Source of the DNA: an uncultured Bacteroidales bacterium
Lineage (GTDB): Bacteria; Bacteroidota; Bacteroidia; Bacteroidales; UBA932
NCBI GenBank assembly: GCA_946405645.1
Contig: CAMJHW010000024.1
Coordinates: 1 to 13,472 of the forward strand
Length of the DNA: 13,472 nucleotides
Direction of reading: 5' to 3'
Part shown: piece by piece, positions 1 through 7,254 of the stretch
How the letters are laid out: every line of letters starts with the position of its first letter
Position numbering within the stretch: position 1 is the stretch's first letter
Translations under genes and position numbers: made by a program
Notes under the pieces: model-generated
Database searches by the model: none
Told to the model about the DNA's origin: nothing
The model's input: the letters and a program-made list of their open reading frames with translations, nothing else

Positions 1-757
1 TGACGTAGTAGGGACCGAAGCCGTGGCGGTTCGGACTGCGTTCCATGTCAAACGTAACGGTAGGATCCGCCGAACCGTGGAAAAAGCACATGGGGCAGGG
101 TTTCTTGTCCCACTTGAGCTCGGTATCGTTCTCGCCGGTCAGATAGACCGCTCCGGCCATGGGTATGACGCCGGCGTAGTTGAATCCTTCCGGGAGATTG
201 TCTTTGGCGATCTTATTGCCCGAGCAGATATAATACTCGGCGTTCAAGCTGTTGATCGCGCCCGCGCTGCTGCCGCTGATGACGATCTTTCCGGGATCGA
301 TATTGTACTCGTCGGCATGCTTGATGAGCCATGTAGTCGCGGCATATATATCCTCGACTCCGATGTCGATGGAAAACTGGAAGGGATTGTATCCTTCCGG
401 AGGGGTGATGAGCGGTTTTCCATCCCTGCCCCGGGCAGAGCCGAGGCGATAGTCGATGGCGACGCAGACCCAGCCCTTTTCGCAGAGGTGGTCGTACAGG
501 GGGTTGCAGAGGGCGTCCACCCTGGAACCCATCGCCCAGGCGCCGCCGAACGAATAGATGAACACCGGACGCCCTCCCTCCGTTTTCTGGTCCTTGAACT
601 GATAGATGTCCATAAGGATGGGCTTGCCGTCGCGTACGACGAACTCGACGGTGGACCTGTCGGACTTGGACACGATCTGCGGCTGGGGCGGCTGTGCGCC
701 GGCACTCAGGGACAATGCCATCATGAGGATTGCACCGAGGATCAAAGATTTCTTCAT
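1..757 (-). CDS. Secreted alpha/beta-hydrolase (carboxylesterase-like), 3' end cut by window start
   Basis: Reading the minus strand from the ATG at 757 gives 252 residues without a stop, so the C-terminus lies outside the window. Residues 1-21 look like a type I signal peptide (MKKSLIL..., hydrophobic core, small residues before AQPP), so the product should be periplasmic or surface-exposed. The fold is that of the BD-FAE/carboxylesterase alpha/beta-hydrolases: an oxyanion-type FGGAW at 70-74, DYRL at 102-105, the nucleophile elbow G-S-S-A-G at 162-166 (Ser164), and a late HGSADPT segment whose Asp231 fits the acid of the triad. The expected catalytic His would lie in the missing part. It is the last visible gene of the operon, 26 nt after the esterase gene. 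It probably removes acyl groups from a carbohydrate, but the substrate cannot be read from the sequence. Confidence 0.85.
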   Translation of the reverse strand, partial: MKKSLILGAILMMALSLSAGAQPPQPQIVSKSDRSTVEFVVRDGKPILMDIYQFKDQKTEGGRPVFIYSFGGAWAMGSRVDALCNPLYDHLCEKGWVCVAIDYRLGSARGRDGKPLITPPEGYNPFQFSIDIGVEDIYAATTWLIKHADEYNIDPGKIVISGSSAGAINSLNAEYYICSGNKIAKDNLPEGFNYAGVIPMAGAVYLTGENDTELKWDKKPCPMCFFHGSADPTVTFDMERSPNRHGFGPYYV

Positions 758-783
758 GGTCTTATAAGTGATTAAAAGATTTG

Positions 784-1764
784 TCATTTACCTAGCAGAT
801 ACAATACGGGGACGTCGAGGCGCGAAGCCCAGGAGTCCTCGACGTGGGAGAGGCCAGGATAGACCTTGCTGACATAATGGGCGTCATCCCAGCCGGCATC
901 CCGGAACATCCTGTCCAGGCGGTCCTGATACTTGGGGTACCGGGCGTCGAGGGTCTGGTCGCCGCGGTCCATGTATATCTTGGAGCCGTTGGGCTTGAGG
1001 TTAGCCCTGAGGTAATCGACATAGCACTGGTTCGCGGTATCGATGAACTCCTGCTCTGCATCGTAGTTGGTGATATACAGGACGGAGTGCGTGGACAGGC
1101 AGCCTGCACCTCCGAACACCTCGGGATATTTGGCCACGGCATAGGAGGAGATCAGGCCTCCCATGCTCGACCCCATATGGAAGGTGTGGGCCTTGTCCCT
1201 GCGCGTCGAATATGTCTTGTCGATGAAAGGTTTCAGTTCCTCGACGAGGAATTTCAGGTAATTGTTGCCCAGAAGGTCTTCCTCGCCCATCCTCTTGCTC
1301 CTCGAATACTCCTTGAGCTCAGGGGAGTAAAGGTCGAAGACGTCCTGGGGGAAATACTCCTGGCTCCTGGTGCGGAACGAATTGGCCACGCCGACGACGA
1401 TGCAGTTCTGGATCCTGCCTTCGGAAAGAAGACCGCCGACCACCTCATCGACCTGCCATTCCTGATGGTTGAACATCTTCTCGGGATCGAAAAGGTTCTG
1501 GCCGTCACTCATATACAGGACGGCATATTTCTTTCCTTTCGAGTAATTGTCGGGAAGCCATACATACACGTTCCTTGGCGTCACGAGCCCCGAAGGGGAC
1601 TCGAAAGCCGGATAGAAGTCAAGCTTGCCCACTGAGACCTTGGGCTTGTCGGGATTGCCGTCACCTATGGTGCCGGCCGTCTTGTCGATGCCGCAGGAGG
1701 TCAACAGGAAGAACGCTGCGGCCGCGATCGTGAAGAATCTGTAAAAACTCATGTCACTATTCAT
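784..1764 (-). CDS. Esterase-D-type (PF00756-like) lipoprotein esterase
   Basis: This 326-residue protein has an N-terminal lipobox (LLTSC, Cys24), so it is probably anchored in a membrane facing the periplasm or cell surface. The rest resembles the putative esterase/esterase D family, which includes carbohydrate (CE1-like) and siderophore esterases: LYMSDGQNLFDPE at about 84-95, the nucleophile elbow G-S-S-M-G-G at 198-203 (Ser200), and a C-terminal GLSH whose His307 fits the catalytic His. The annotated ATG at 1764 overlaps the GH32 stop by one base (TAATG), which suggests translational coupling. A second ATG at 1752 (Met5, MSFYRFF...) would also give a normal signal peptide and cannot be excluded. 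Its place among glycoside hydrolases suggests deacylation of a sugar substrate; which acyl group is unknown. Confidence 0.88.
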   Translation of the reverse strand: MNSDMSFYRFFTIAAAAFFLLTSCGIDKTAGTIGDGNPDKPKVSVGKLDFYPAFESPSGLVTPRNVYVWLPDNYSKGKKYAVLYMSDGQNLFDPEKMFNHQEWQVDEVVGGLLSEGRIQNCIVVGVANSFRTRSQEYFPQDVFDLYSPELKEYSRSKRMGEEDLLGNNYLKFLVEELKPFIDKTYSTRRDKAHTFHMGSSMGGLISSYAVAKYPEVFGGAGCLSTHSVLYITNYDAEQEFIDTANQCYVDYLRANLKPNGSKIYMDRGDQTLDARYPKYQDRLDRMFRDAGWDDAHYVSKVYPGLSHVEDSWASRLDVPVLYLLGK

Positions 1765-3551
1765 TAAAGTCCCAGAGCGGTGACTGTCAGCCTGTCAACC
1801 GGAAGGCGCCCGCTGTCGGAATACAATTCCAGGGTGTCATAGGGTCCGTTCGGAAATACAAGGTTAGTCATCACCACCCTGCCGCCGTCGATGAACACTT
1901 CAAGCGACGTCAGGTCATAAAGTATCTTCAGGCTGTGCGCGCCCTTCACGGAGACGGGCGCCCACGTAGCGAGAGCGAAGTCGTTGACATAGTTCATGGA
2001 GTTGGTCTTGCGGCGGTCGTGATTCTCTATCTCGTGGGTAGTACTCCGCTCGCCGAAACCGGTGATGCCGCTCCCGGTCCGGTCCATAACAAAGCGCTGT
2101 AGGGAAGCGTCGAAATACATATCGACGACATCCCCGGCCGCATTGGTCAGGCGCAGGCCTGACCGCCCGGCAGCCGGCACGGTGAGGTCAAGGTCAAGCT
2201 CATAGGCTCCGTCGGTGGAATCAAAGAGCTTGACGACCCTGTCCGGCCTGACGGTCCGGGATTCTTTCTCAAGATTCGAGAGCTCCGCGACCGGACGGGC
2301 GCTGACATGGAACTCGCCGCCTTCATTGAACAGGCCGAGCTCGCGCGGAAAGGCATTCGCGCTGCGGAAGTATTTGGTCGGCACTATGGTGCCGTACTGC
2401 CAGTTGCTCATCCACGGCACCGCGATCACGCGGTCTCCGGTGTTGGAGAAGCAGACCGTCGCGTAATGGTCCTTGCCCCAGTCGAGCCATTTGACCATCT
2501 CCTTCGGGGAATCGCAAGAGAACGACTTGCCGTCGAAATCTCCGACAAAGTACTGGGTGGCGCTGCCCCCGAAGAAACACCCGGGATTGACGTTGACTAT
2601 CATCACCCACTTCGTCTCCCCCTCTGCCGTCGTCAGCCGGAAGAAGTCCGGACACTCGAACTGGCGCGGCTGGACTCCGTATCCTTCGCCCCAGGCGCTC
2701 ATATACTCCCACTGCTTCAGGTTCTTCGAGGAGTAGAAGCGCATTTCCTTGTCCGCAGAGACAATCATGATCCATTTGCTTTCCGGCCCGTACCAGAATA
2801 CCTTGGGGTCGCGGAAGTCCTTGATGCCGTCGAAGGGTGTCAGTACGGGATTGCCTTCGTACTTCGTGAAGGTCAACCCGTCATCCAGGCTGTACGCGAG
2901 GCACTGCGTCTGGATGAACTCCCTCCCGGTATTGTAGGAAGTGTAGAATGACACCACGGCACCCGCCCCGAAACCGGCGGTATTGTCGTAATCCACCACG
3001 GAACTTCCTGAGAAAATGTGGCCGTATCCGTCACGGTAGAGCGCGACGGGCTTGTGCTCCCAATGGACCAGGTCAAGGCTCACGGAATGTCCCCAGTGCA
3101 TGTTGCCCCAGACGCAGGCGAAAGGATTGTATTGATAATAAAGATGATACAGTCCATCCTTGTAGAACAGGCCGTTCGCGTCGTTCATCCATCCGTAAGG
3201 CGGAGTGTGATGATACACGGGACGGTATCGCTCCGCCGGAACCTCCGGCGGAGTGTCGGCGAAGCCTATCAGTTTCCAGGCCTGGGCGTCCTCGATGCCG
3301 GAGAAATGCACGTCGCGCTTCGACGCGCCGAAATGCTCCAGGTCGAGGGGCACGCAATAGTCGGCCTCCTCCCCTTCCCCGACCAGGCGGATGTCCGCGA
3401 CGTACAGCGTCTCGCCGCCCCTCTCAATGGTAAGGGTGACTTCGTCATTGGTTTCCCGTATGGGAATGACCATATACCGACCAGCCTGACCCCTGCCGCA
3501 CGATAGCAGCAGGGGCATCAGCAGCAGGACCTGGAAAAGTGCTTTTCTCAC
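1764..3551 (-). CDS. GH32 beta-fructosidase lipoprotein (levanase/inulinase/invertase family)
   Basis: This 595-residue protein begins at a GTG (3551-3549), 4 nt after the GH13 stop; that start gives a clean lipoprotein signal (LLLSC, Cys18). The GH32 five-bladed propeller signatures are in order: W-M-N-D-A-N-G at 121-127 with nucleophile Asp124, a hydrophobic SGSSV at 181-185, F-R-D-P at 246-249 with transition-state Asp248, and E-C-P at 299-301 with acid/base Glu299. The last roughly 170 residues fit the usual GH32 beta-sandwich module. The family hydrolyses beta-fructosidic bonds in sucrose, levan or inulin with retention. The sequence does not separate endo from exo action or levan from inulin. 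The first motif has Ala where the family usually has Pro (WMNDPNG). About 100 residues before the catalytic domain may form a small extra beta-domain. It is translationally linked to the esterase gene downstream. Confidence 0.95.
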   Translation of the reverse strand: MRKALFQVLLLMPLLLSCGRGQAGRYMVIPIRETNDEVTLTIERGGETLYVADIRLVGEGEEADYCVPLDLEHFGASKRDVHFSGIEDAQAWKLIGFADTPPEVPAERYRPVYHHTPPYGWMNDANGLFYKDGLYHLYYQYNPFACVWGNMHWGHSVSLDLVHWEHKPVALYRDGYGHIFSGSSVVDYDNTAGFGAGAVVSFYTSYNTGREFIQTQCLAYSLDDGLTFTKYEGNPVLTPFDGIKDFRDPKVFWYGPESKWIMIVSADKEMRFYSSKNLKQWEYMSAWGEGYGVQPRQFECPDFFRLTTAEGETKWVMIVNVNPGCFFGGSATQYFVGDFDGKSFSCDSPKEMVKWLDWGKDHYATVCFSNTGDRVIAVPWMSNWQYGTIVPTKYFRSANAFPRELGLFNEGGEFHVSARPVAELSNLEKESRTVRPDRVVKLFDSTDGAYELDLDLTVPAAGRSGLRLTNAAGDVVDMYFDASLQRFVMDRTGSGITGFGERSTTHEIENHDRRKTNSMNYVNDFALATWAPVSVKGAHSLKILYDLTSLEVFIDGGRVVMTNLVFPNGPYDTLELYSDSGRLPVDRLTVTALGL

Positions 3552-3555
3552 TGTC

Positions 3556-5286
3556 CTAGAACTTGAAGATCGCGGAAGAGACGGGAGAAAGCGTGATGAC
3601 GTCTCCCTTCTTCGTCTGCTTGTAATTGCACTTGGTGTAGCTTCCGCCGATGATCTGCGGCGCTGCGACCTCCGTCGGCAAGGTCACGCTGACTTGCTTG
3701 CCGGACGGGTTGAGCACCACATAGCATCGTTCCTGTCCGAGCTTGCGCTCATACACCATCGGATATGGCTGGTCAAGGCTGCTGACCAGACGCCAATCGG
3801 CGTCGGCGCCGAGCGCCTTGACATCCTTGCGGAGCTTGAGCATCGTGCGGACGTAGTTCAGCAGCGAGGCGGGGTCATTCTCCTCCTTCTCAACCGTCAT
3901 CCGGTCAGGATCCGGATCCTGGGGGATGTAGATCTTGTCGATGGGAGCGGTGGAGAAGCCGCCGTTGTCCGTGCCGTCCCAGAGCATCGGGATGCGGCAG
4001 CCGGCACGGCCTCCCGATCCGTCCGTGGACGGAGCGTTTGGATTCTGCTTCAGGCCGATCTCGTCGCCGTAGAAAATGAACGGCACGCCTGGCATCGTCA
4101 GGAAGAAGGTCATGGCGACCTTGAGCTCTTCGGGCGTCGTACGGCCCTCGGTGCACACGCGGTTGAAGTCGTGGTTGCCGGAAGGCATGCTGACATAGCC
4201 CTTGCCCTTCACCGCGTCATATTGATAGGTATAGAGGTCATACCATGTATTCAGTTCGCCGGCTCCGGCCTTGTCGAAGTAAGGCGACGAAGGAGTGGCA
4301 TTGGGCCCGAAGCCCCTGCGGCCATAGAAGAACAGCGAGGAATAGTTGTACTGCCCGTCGTGGCAGAAGAAGTCAAGGTCGAAGTCCGCCGCCGCTACCG
4401 ACTGAGCGGGATTGAACCACTCGGCTATCAAGATGCCCTCGGGATACTCCTCGTCGAACCACTTCGTGAAGTCGTCCTTCCACAGCTTGATGGTGGCGGA
4501 CTTGTCGAAGTCGTTCTTCACCAGGCTCGCAGCCATGTCCACGCGGAAACCGTCCACGCCCTTGTCCATCCAGAACGAGATGATGTTCTTGATCTCCCTG
4601 CGCATCGCCATGGGGCCGGGAGCGTCGACCGCCTGCTCCCAGGGATGCTCCGGGTCGGGATTGGCGAAGCCGAAGTTCAGGGCTGGCTGGGTGTCGAAAA
4701 AGTTCTTAATGTAAAAAGGCCCGCGCGGCGCATCCGTAGCGACGAACTTGCGTATGAGGCTGGCGCTGGAGTTCATCAGCGCGGCATAATCCATCGGGCC
4801 GGTCTGTGCCGGTTCTTCCGGCTTGAAGCTCGGCCATATGTAATAGTCGGAGTAGCGGAGGTCCGGGGCTTCCTTGGACTGGAGGAACCACTCGTTCTGG
4901 TCCGAAGAATGTCCGGCCACCAAGTCCATTACGACTTTGATGCCGCGCGAATGCGCCTGCCGGATCAGCTCTACGAGGTCGGAATTGGTACCGAAACGTT
5001 TATCGACCCGATAGAAATCTATGACATCGTATCCGCCGTCGGTCCACCCGGACACATAGACGGGATTGAGCCAGATGGCGGTCACGCCTATTGACTTTAT
5101 ATAGTCCAGGCGCGACATGATGCCCTTGAGGTCACCGTAGCCGTCTCCGTCGCTGTCCTGGAATGACGACGGATATATCTGGTAGAAGACAGCTTCGCTC
5201 AGCCACGAAGGCTGTGTCAGCTTCTGCGCCCGCACGCCGACGACGGCTAGCAGGCAAAGGGCGCTGAATAAAATAGTCTTTTTCAT
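3556..5286 (-). CDS. Secreted GH13 alpha-glucosidase-like enzyme (oligo-1,6-glucosidase type)
   Basis: This 576-residue protein has a type I signal peptide (cleavage near 20, VRA-QK). GH13 regions are clear: the calcium-site-like D-S-D-G-D-G-Y-G-D at 44-52 typical of oligo-1,6-glucosidase relatives, region I DLVAGH at 121-126, region II GFRVD with nucleophile Asp250, region III IAEW with acid/base Glu289, and region IV NHD with Asp373. Region V reads QPALN (200-204), close to the QPDLN that marks the oligo-1,6-glucosidase subgroup. The residue after the nucleophile, which helps set alpha-1,6 (Val) versus alpha-1,4 (Thr/Ala) preference in characterised relatives, is Met251, so linkage preference is not predictable. 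Region I lacks the usual Asn before His. The gene lies 23 nt after the SGNH gene and 4 nt before the GH32 gene. Its product probably releases glucose in the periplasm from an oligosaccharide shared with the GH32 enzyme. Confidence 0.93.
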   Translation of the reverse strand: MKKTILFSALCLLAVVGVRAQKLTQPSWLSEAVFYQIYPSSFQDSDGDGYGDLKGIMSRLDYIKSIGVTAIWLNPVYVSGWTDGGYDVIDFYRVDKRFGTNSDLVELIRQAHSRGIKVVMDLVAGHSSDQNEWFLQSKEAPDLRYSDYYIWPSFKPEEPAQTGPMDYAALMNSSASLIRKFVATDAPRGPFYIKNFFDTQPALNFGFANPDPEHPWEQAVDAPGPMAMRREIKNIISFWMDKGVDGFRVDMAASLVKNDFDKSATIKLWKDDFTKWFDEEYPEGILIAEWFNPAQSVAAADFDLDFFCHDGQYNYSSLFFYGRRGFGPNATPSSPYFDKAGAGELNTWYDLYTYQYDAVKGKGYVSMPSGNHDFNRVCTEGRTTPEELKVAMTFFLTMPGVPFIFYGDEIGLKQNPNAPSTDGSGGRAGCRIPMLWDGTDNGGFSTAPIDKIYIPQDPDPDRMTVEKEENDPASLLNYVRTMLKLRKDVKALGADADWRLVSSLDQPYPMVYERKLGQERCYVVLNPSGKQVSVTLPTEVAAPQIIGGSYTKCNYKQTKKGDVITLSPVSSAIFKF

Positions 5287-5309
5287 AAGGCTGTCATTTA
5301 ATCAATCTA

Positions 5310-6803
5310 TTATCGTCCCATCCGCATGCGGCTCAGCATCTCGACCATGTCGTTGAAATTCATCGGCTGGTTCTTCTCCCTCCTTTCGACATCCGCCGCG
5401 GCCTTGCGGCGATCGGCCTCGTCGGAAGGAAGGGTGTAGAAGGACTGCTTCTTCAGCTTCAGGGCTTTCTTCAGCCCGTCGACGAGAATACGTTCCATGT
5501 CGTCGTACAGGTTGACGGCAGGGTGGATGCCGTCATAGGAGCCGTTTTCGGCCAATCCTTTCTCGGCAGTAGCGAGGGGAGTGAAATAATCGACGTAAGT
5601 GACGTTCTTGTGCGTGTCGGCATAAGCCTTCAGGCGAGCGTTGAACGCTTCGATCACCGAACCGGCGTCGATGTCGGGAAGGATCATATAGTGGGCGCAG
5701 GGAGTGATGGAACACAGGAGGACCTTGATACCGGCATCCTCCGCCAACTCGCACATGGCAACGGTGTTGTCATATATGGTTTGGTCCGGATAATAGGCCT
5801 GGGAAGCCATGTTCTGGCATAGGTCGTTGGTTCCGCACATGATAGCCACGGCCTTGGGTCTGAGGTTAATGACGTCCTGCTTGAAGCGGGTCAGCATCTG
5901 GCTGGCAGTCTGGCCGGAGATGCCGCGTCCGGCGAAATTGTTCTTCTCGAAGAAATCCGGATCGTTGTCGTACCAGAAGTCGGTGATCGAGTCGCCCATC
6001 AAAACCATCAGGGGGGCCTCGGTCATTGCGGCGTTCTTATCTTCGTAACGCTTGAAATTGGGCCAGTCCTGAGGACCAGCCTGGCGTGCGGGCCCGGAAG
6101 GGCGCGCCGGGCGCGCAGCTGCGGCAAGCACGCGTTCGATCTCCGGCAGGATGATGCTTTCCATCCTGGCGTATCCTTCAGCCACGGGATGGCAACCGTC
6201 CTCGGAATACTCCTTGGGCAGCGAACCGTCCGGAAGGCCCATCTGCGAATGGTAATCGACGTAATCGACGCCGGCTTTCTCCGCATACGCCTTCAACAGT
6301 GTATTGAGGCGGATGATGTCTTGCGCCGGCTTCGCTTCAGGATTCCAGAAGAAGCGGTCGCAGGGAAGGACGGAGCAAAGGATGGGGACGATCCCGTTCG
6401 CCCTGGCAATGCCACACATCGAGGCGATGCATCCGACTATGTTGTCCATCGAGATCGCTCCGTTGTTGCCGGCGATGTTGTTGACGCCGGCCAGGATGAC
6501 CACTGCTTTCGGGTGGAGCTCGACGACATCGGGGTTGAAGCGGGCGAGCATGTGCTCGACGGTCTGGCCGCTGATGCCGCGGCCGACAAAATTGTTCGAA
6601 GAGAAGAATTCGGGACGGATGTTCACCCAGAAATCGGTGATGGAATCGCCCATGAATACGACCAACGGTGAGCCGGTCTGTTCAGCATTAGCTTCGGCAT
6701 AGCGGTTGAAACCGGCCCAGTCCATGGTGCGCCTGTCCTGAGGCTGCGCATAAGAAACCACTGCTGAAAAGACAGCTAAGAGAAGGATAAGGGACTTTTT
6801 CAT
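5310..6803 (-). CDS. Secreted tandem two-domain SGNH/GDSL hydrolase
   Basis: First gene of the minus-strand operon, 497 residues, with a type I signal peptide (cleavage near 19, SYA-QP). Two homologous SGNH hydrolase domains follow. Domain 1 (about 25-225) has M-G-D-S-I-T-D at 51-57 (Ser54), GRGISGQT at 74-81, GVNN at 106-109 and DGCH with Asp202 and His205. Domain 2 (about 245-447) has GDSITD with Ser272, GRGISGQT at 292-299, GTND at 324-327 and DGIH with Asp424 and His427. Both keep the Ser-Gly-Asn-His set, so both may be active. An Ala/Pro/Arg-rich linker (about 226-244) joins them, and a charged, Met-rich, probably helical tail (450-497) follows. The family contains acetylesterases and other acylhydrolases acting on sugars. 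Single-domain forms are usual, so the duplication is notable. A -7 box lies upstream at 6833-6826. Confidence 0.92.
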   Translation of the reverse strand: MKKSLILLLAVFSAVVSYAQPQDRRTMDWAGFNRYAEANAEQTGSPLVVFMGDSITDFWVNIRPEFFSSNNFVGRGISGQTVEHMLARFNPDVVELHPKAVVILAGVNNIAGNNGAISMDNIVGCIASMCGIARANGIVPILCSVLPCDRFFWNPEAKPAQDIIRLNTLLKAYAEKAGVDYVDYHSQMGLPDGSLPKEYSEDGCHPVAEGYARMESIILPEIERVLAAAARPARPSGPARQAGPQDWPNFKRYEDKNAAMTEAPLMVLMGDSITDFWYDNDPDFFEKNNFAGRGISGQTASQMLTRFKQDVINLRPKAVAIMCGTNDLCQNMASQAYYPDQTIYDNTVAMCELAEDAGIKVLLCSITPCAHYMILPDIDAGSVIEAFNARLKAYADTHKNVTYVDYFTPLATAEKGLAENGSYDGIHPAVNLYDDMERILVDGLKKALKLKKQSFYTLPSDEADRRKAAADVERREKNQPMNFNDMVEMLSRMRMGR

Positions 6804-6825
6804 TTCCTATTGGTTATAGTTTATA

Positions 6826-6833
6826 CAAATATA
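6826..6833 (-). promoter_or_regulatory. Candidate -7 promoter box for the hydrolase operon
   Basis: The minus strand reads TATATTTG, an exact match to the Bacteroidota -7 consensus TAnnTTTG, ending 22 nt before the ATG of the SGNH gene. The surrounding 40 bp are AT-rich, unlike the coding DNA. I see no convincing TTTG -33 box at 19-21 nt upstream, so the promoter may be weak or activator-dependent. No operator is obvious. Confidence 0.5.
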
Positions 6834-6875
6834 TTCAATTACGGCGACATGACAGTGCGAAACTGGAAAAAACAC

Positions 6876-6883
6876 TATCTTTG
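6876..6883 (+). promoter_or_regulatory. Candidate -7 promoter box for the SUI1-hemD-rnpA-yidD block
   Basis: The plus strand reads TATCTTTG, an exact match to TAnnTTTG, ending 23 nt before the ATG at 6907. No clear -33 TTTG is visible. It faces away from the box at 6826-6833, so the 103-bp gap 6804-6906 is a divergent promoter region with the two -7 boxes about 42 bp apart. Confidence 0.55.
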
Positions 6884-6906
6884 TACGGCAAACAATCAAT
6901 CCCGAC

Positions 6907-7251
6907 ATGGCAGACAACGACTGGAAGAAAAGGCTCGGCGTGGTGTATTCCACCAACCCCGATTTCGCATACGACGAAGGCGAGGCCGAAGAGGCGGCGA
7001 CCCTCGAGCCGGCGAAGCAGCGGCTGATCGTGACAATCGACCGCAGCGGCCGCGCCGGCAAGCAGGTCACTCTCGTCAAGGGCTTCGTCGGCACTCAGGA
7101 GGACCTTGCCGCACTGGGCAAGACCCTCAAGGTCAAATGCGGCGTGGGCGGTACGGCCAAGGACGGCGAGATCACCATCCAGGGCGACCTGCGCGACAAA
7201 GTCACCGCCCTGCTTGTTGGAATGGGATACAAGGCGAAAAGAGGAAACTAG
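6907..7251 (+). CDS. SUI1/YciH-family translation initiation factor (eIF1-like)
   Basis: This 114-residue protein matches the SUI1/eIF1 fold in its C-terminal two thirds. It has the family's basic loop R-S-G-R-A-G-K at 46-52 followed by VTLVKGF, then a GKTLKVKCGVGGTAKDGEI segment at 71-89 and a closing VTALLVGMGYKAKR. The N-terminal 35 residues are acidic and low in predicted structure. In bacteria this family is thought to influence start-site selection on the 30S subunit, though its role is poorly settled. It heads the plus-strand block behind a -7 box, and its stop is 3 nt before the next start, so the two genes are probably cotranscribed. Confidence 0.9.
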   Translation: MADNDWKKRLGVVYSTNPDFAYDEGEAEEAATLEPAKQRLIVTIDRSGRAGKQVTLVKGFVGTQEDLAALGKTLKVKCGVGGTAKDGEITIQGDLRDKVTALLVGMGYKAKRGN

Positions 7252-7254
7252 ACG

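Noticed and set aside
23..775. 250-codon open frame on the plus strand at the window start
   Set aside because: Antisense to the truncated alpha/beta-hydrolase, which has a signal peptide, a GSSAG elbow and proper operon spacing.
844..1635. 263-codon open frame on the plus strand
   Set aside because: Antisense shadow of the esterase-D-type gene, which has a lipobox and a clear Ser-His catalytic pattern.
3694..5094. 466-codon open frame on the plus strand
   Set aside because: It is exactly antisense to the GH13 gene, lacks any recognisable motif and is rich in Val/Arg/Glu as expected for the complement of GC-rich coding DNA. The GH13 reading has full catalytic motifs.
6103..6118. GC-rich inverted repeat GCGCGCC/GGGCGCGC resembling a terminator stem
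   Set aside because: It lies inside the SGNH gene linker (Ala/Pro/Arg codons) and has no T-tract on either strand; codon composition explains it.
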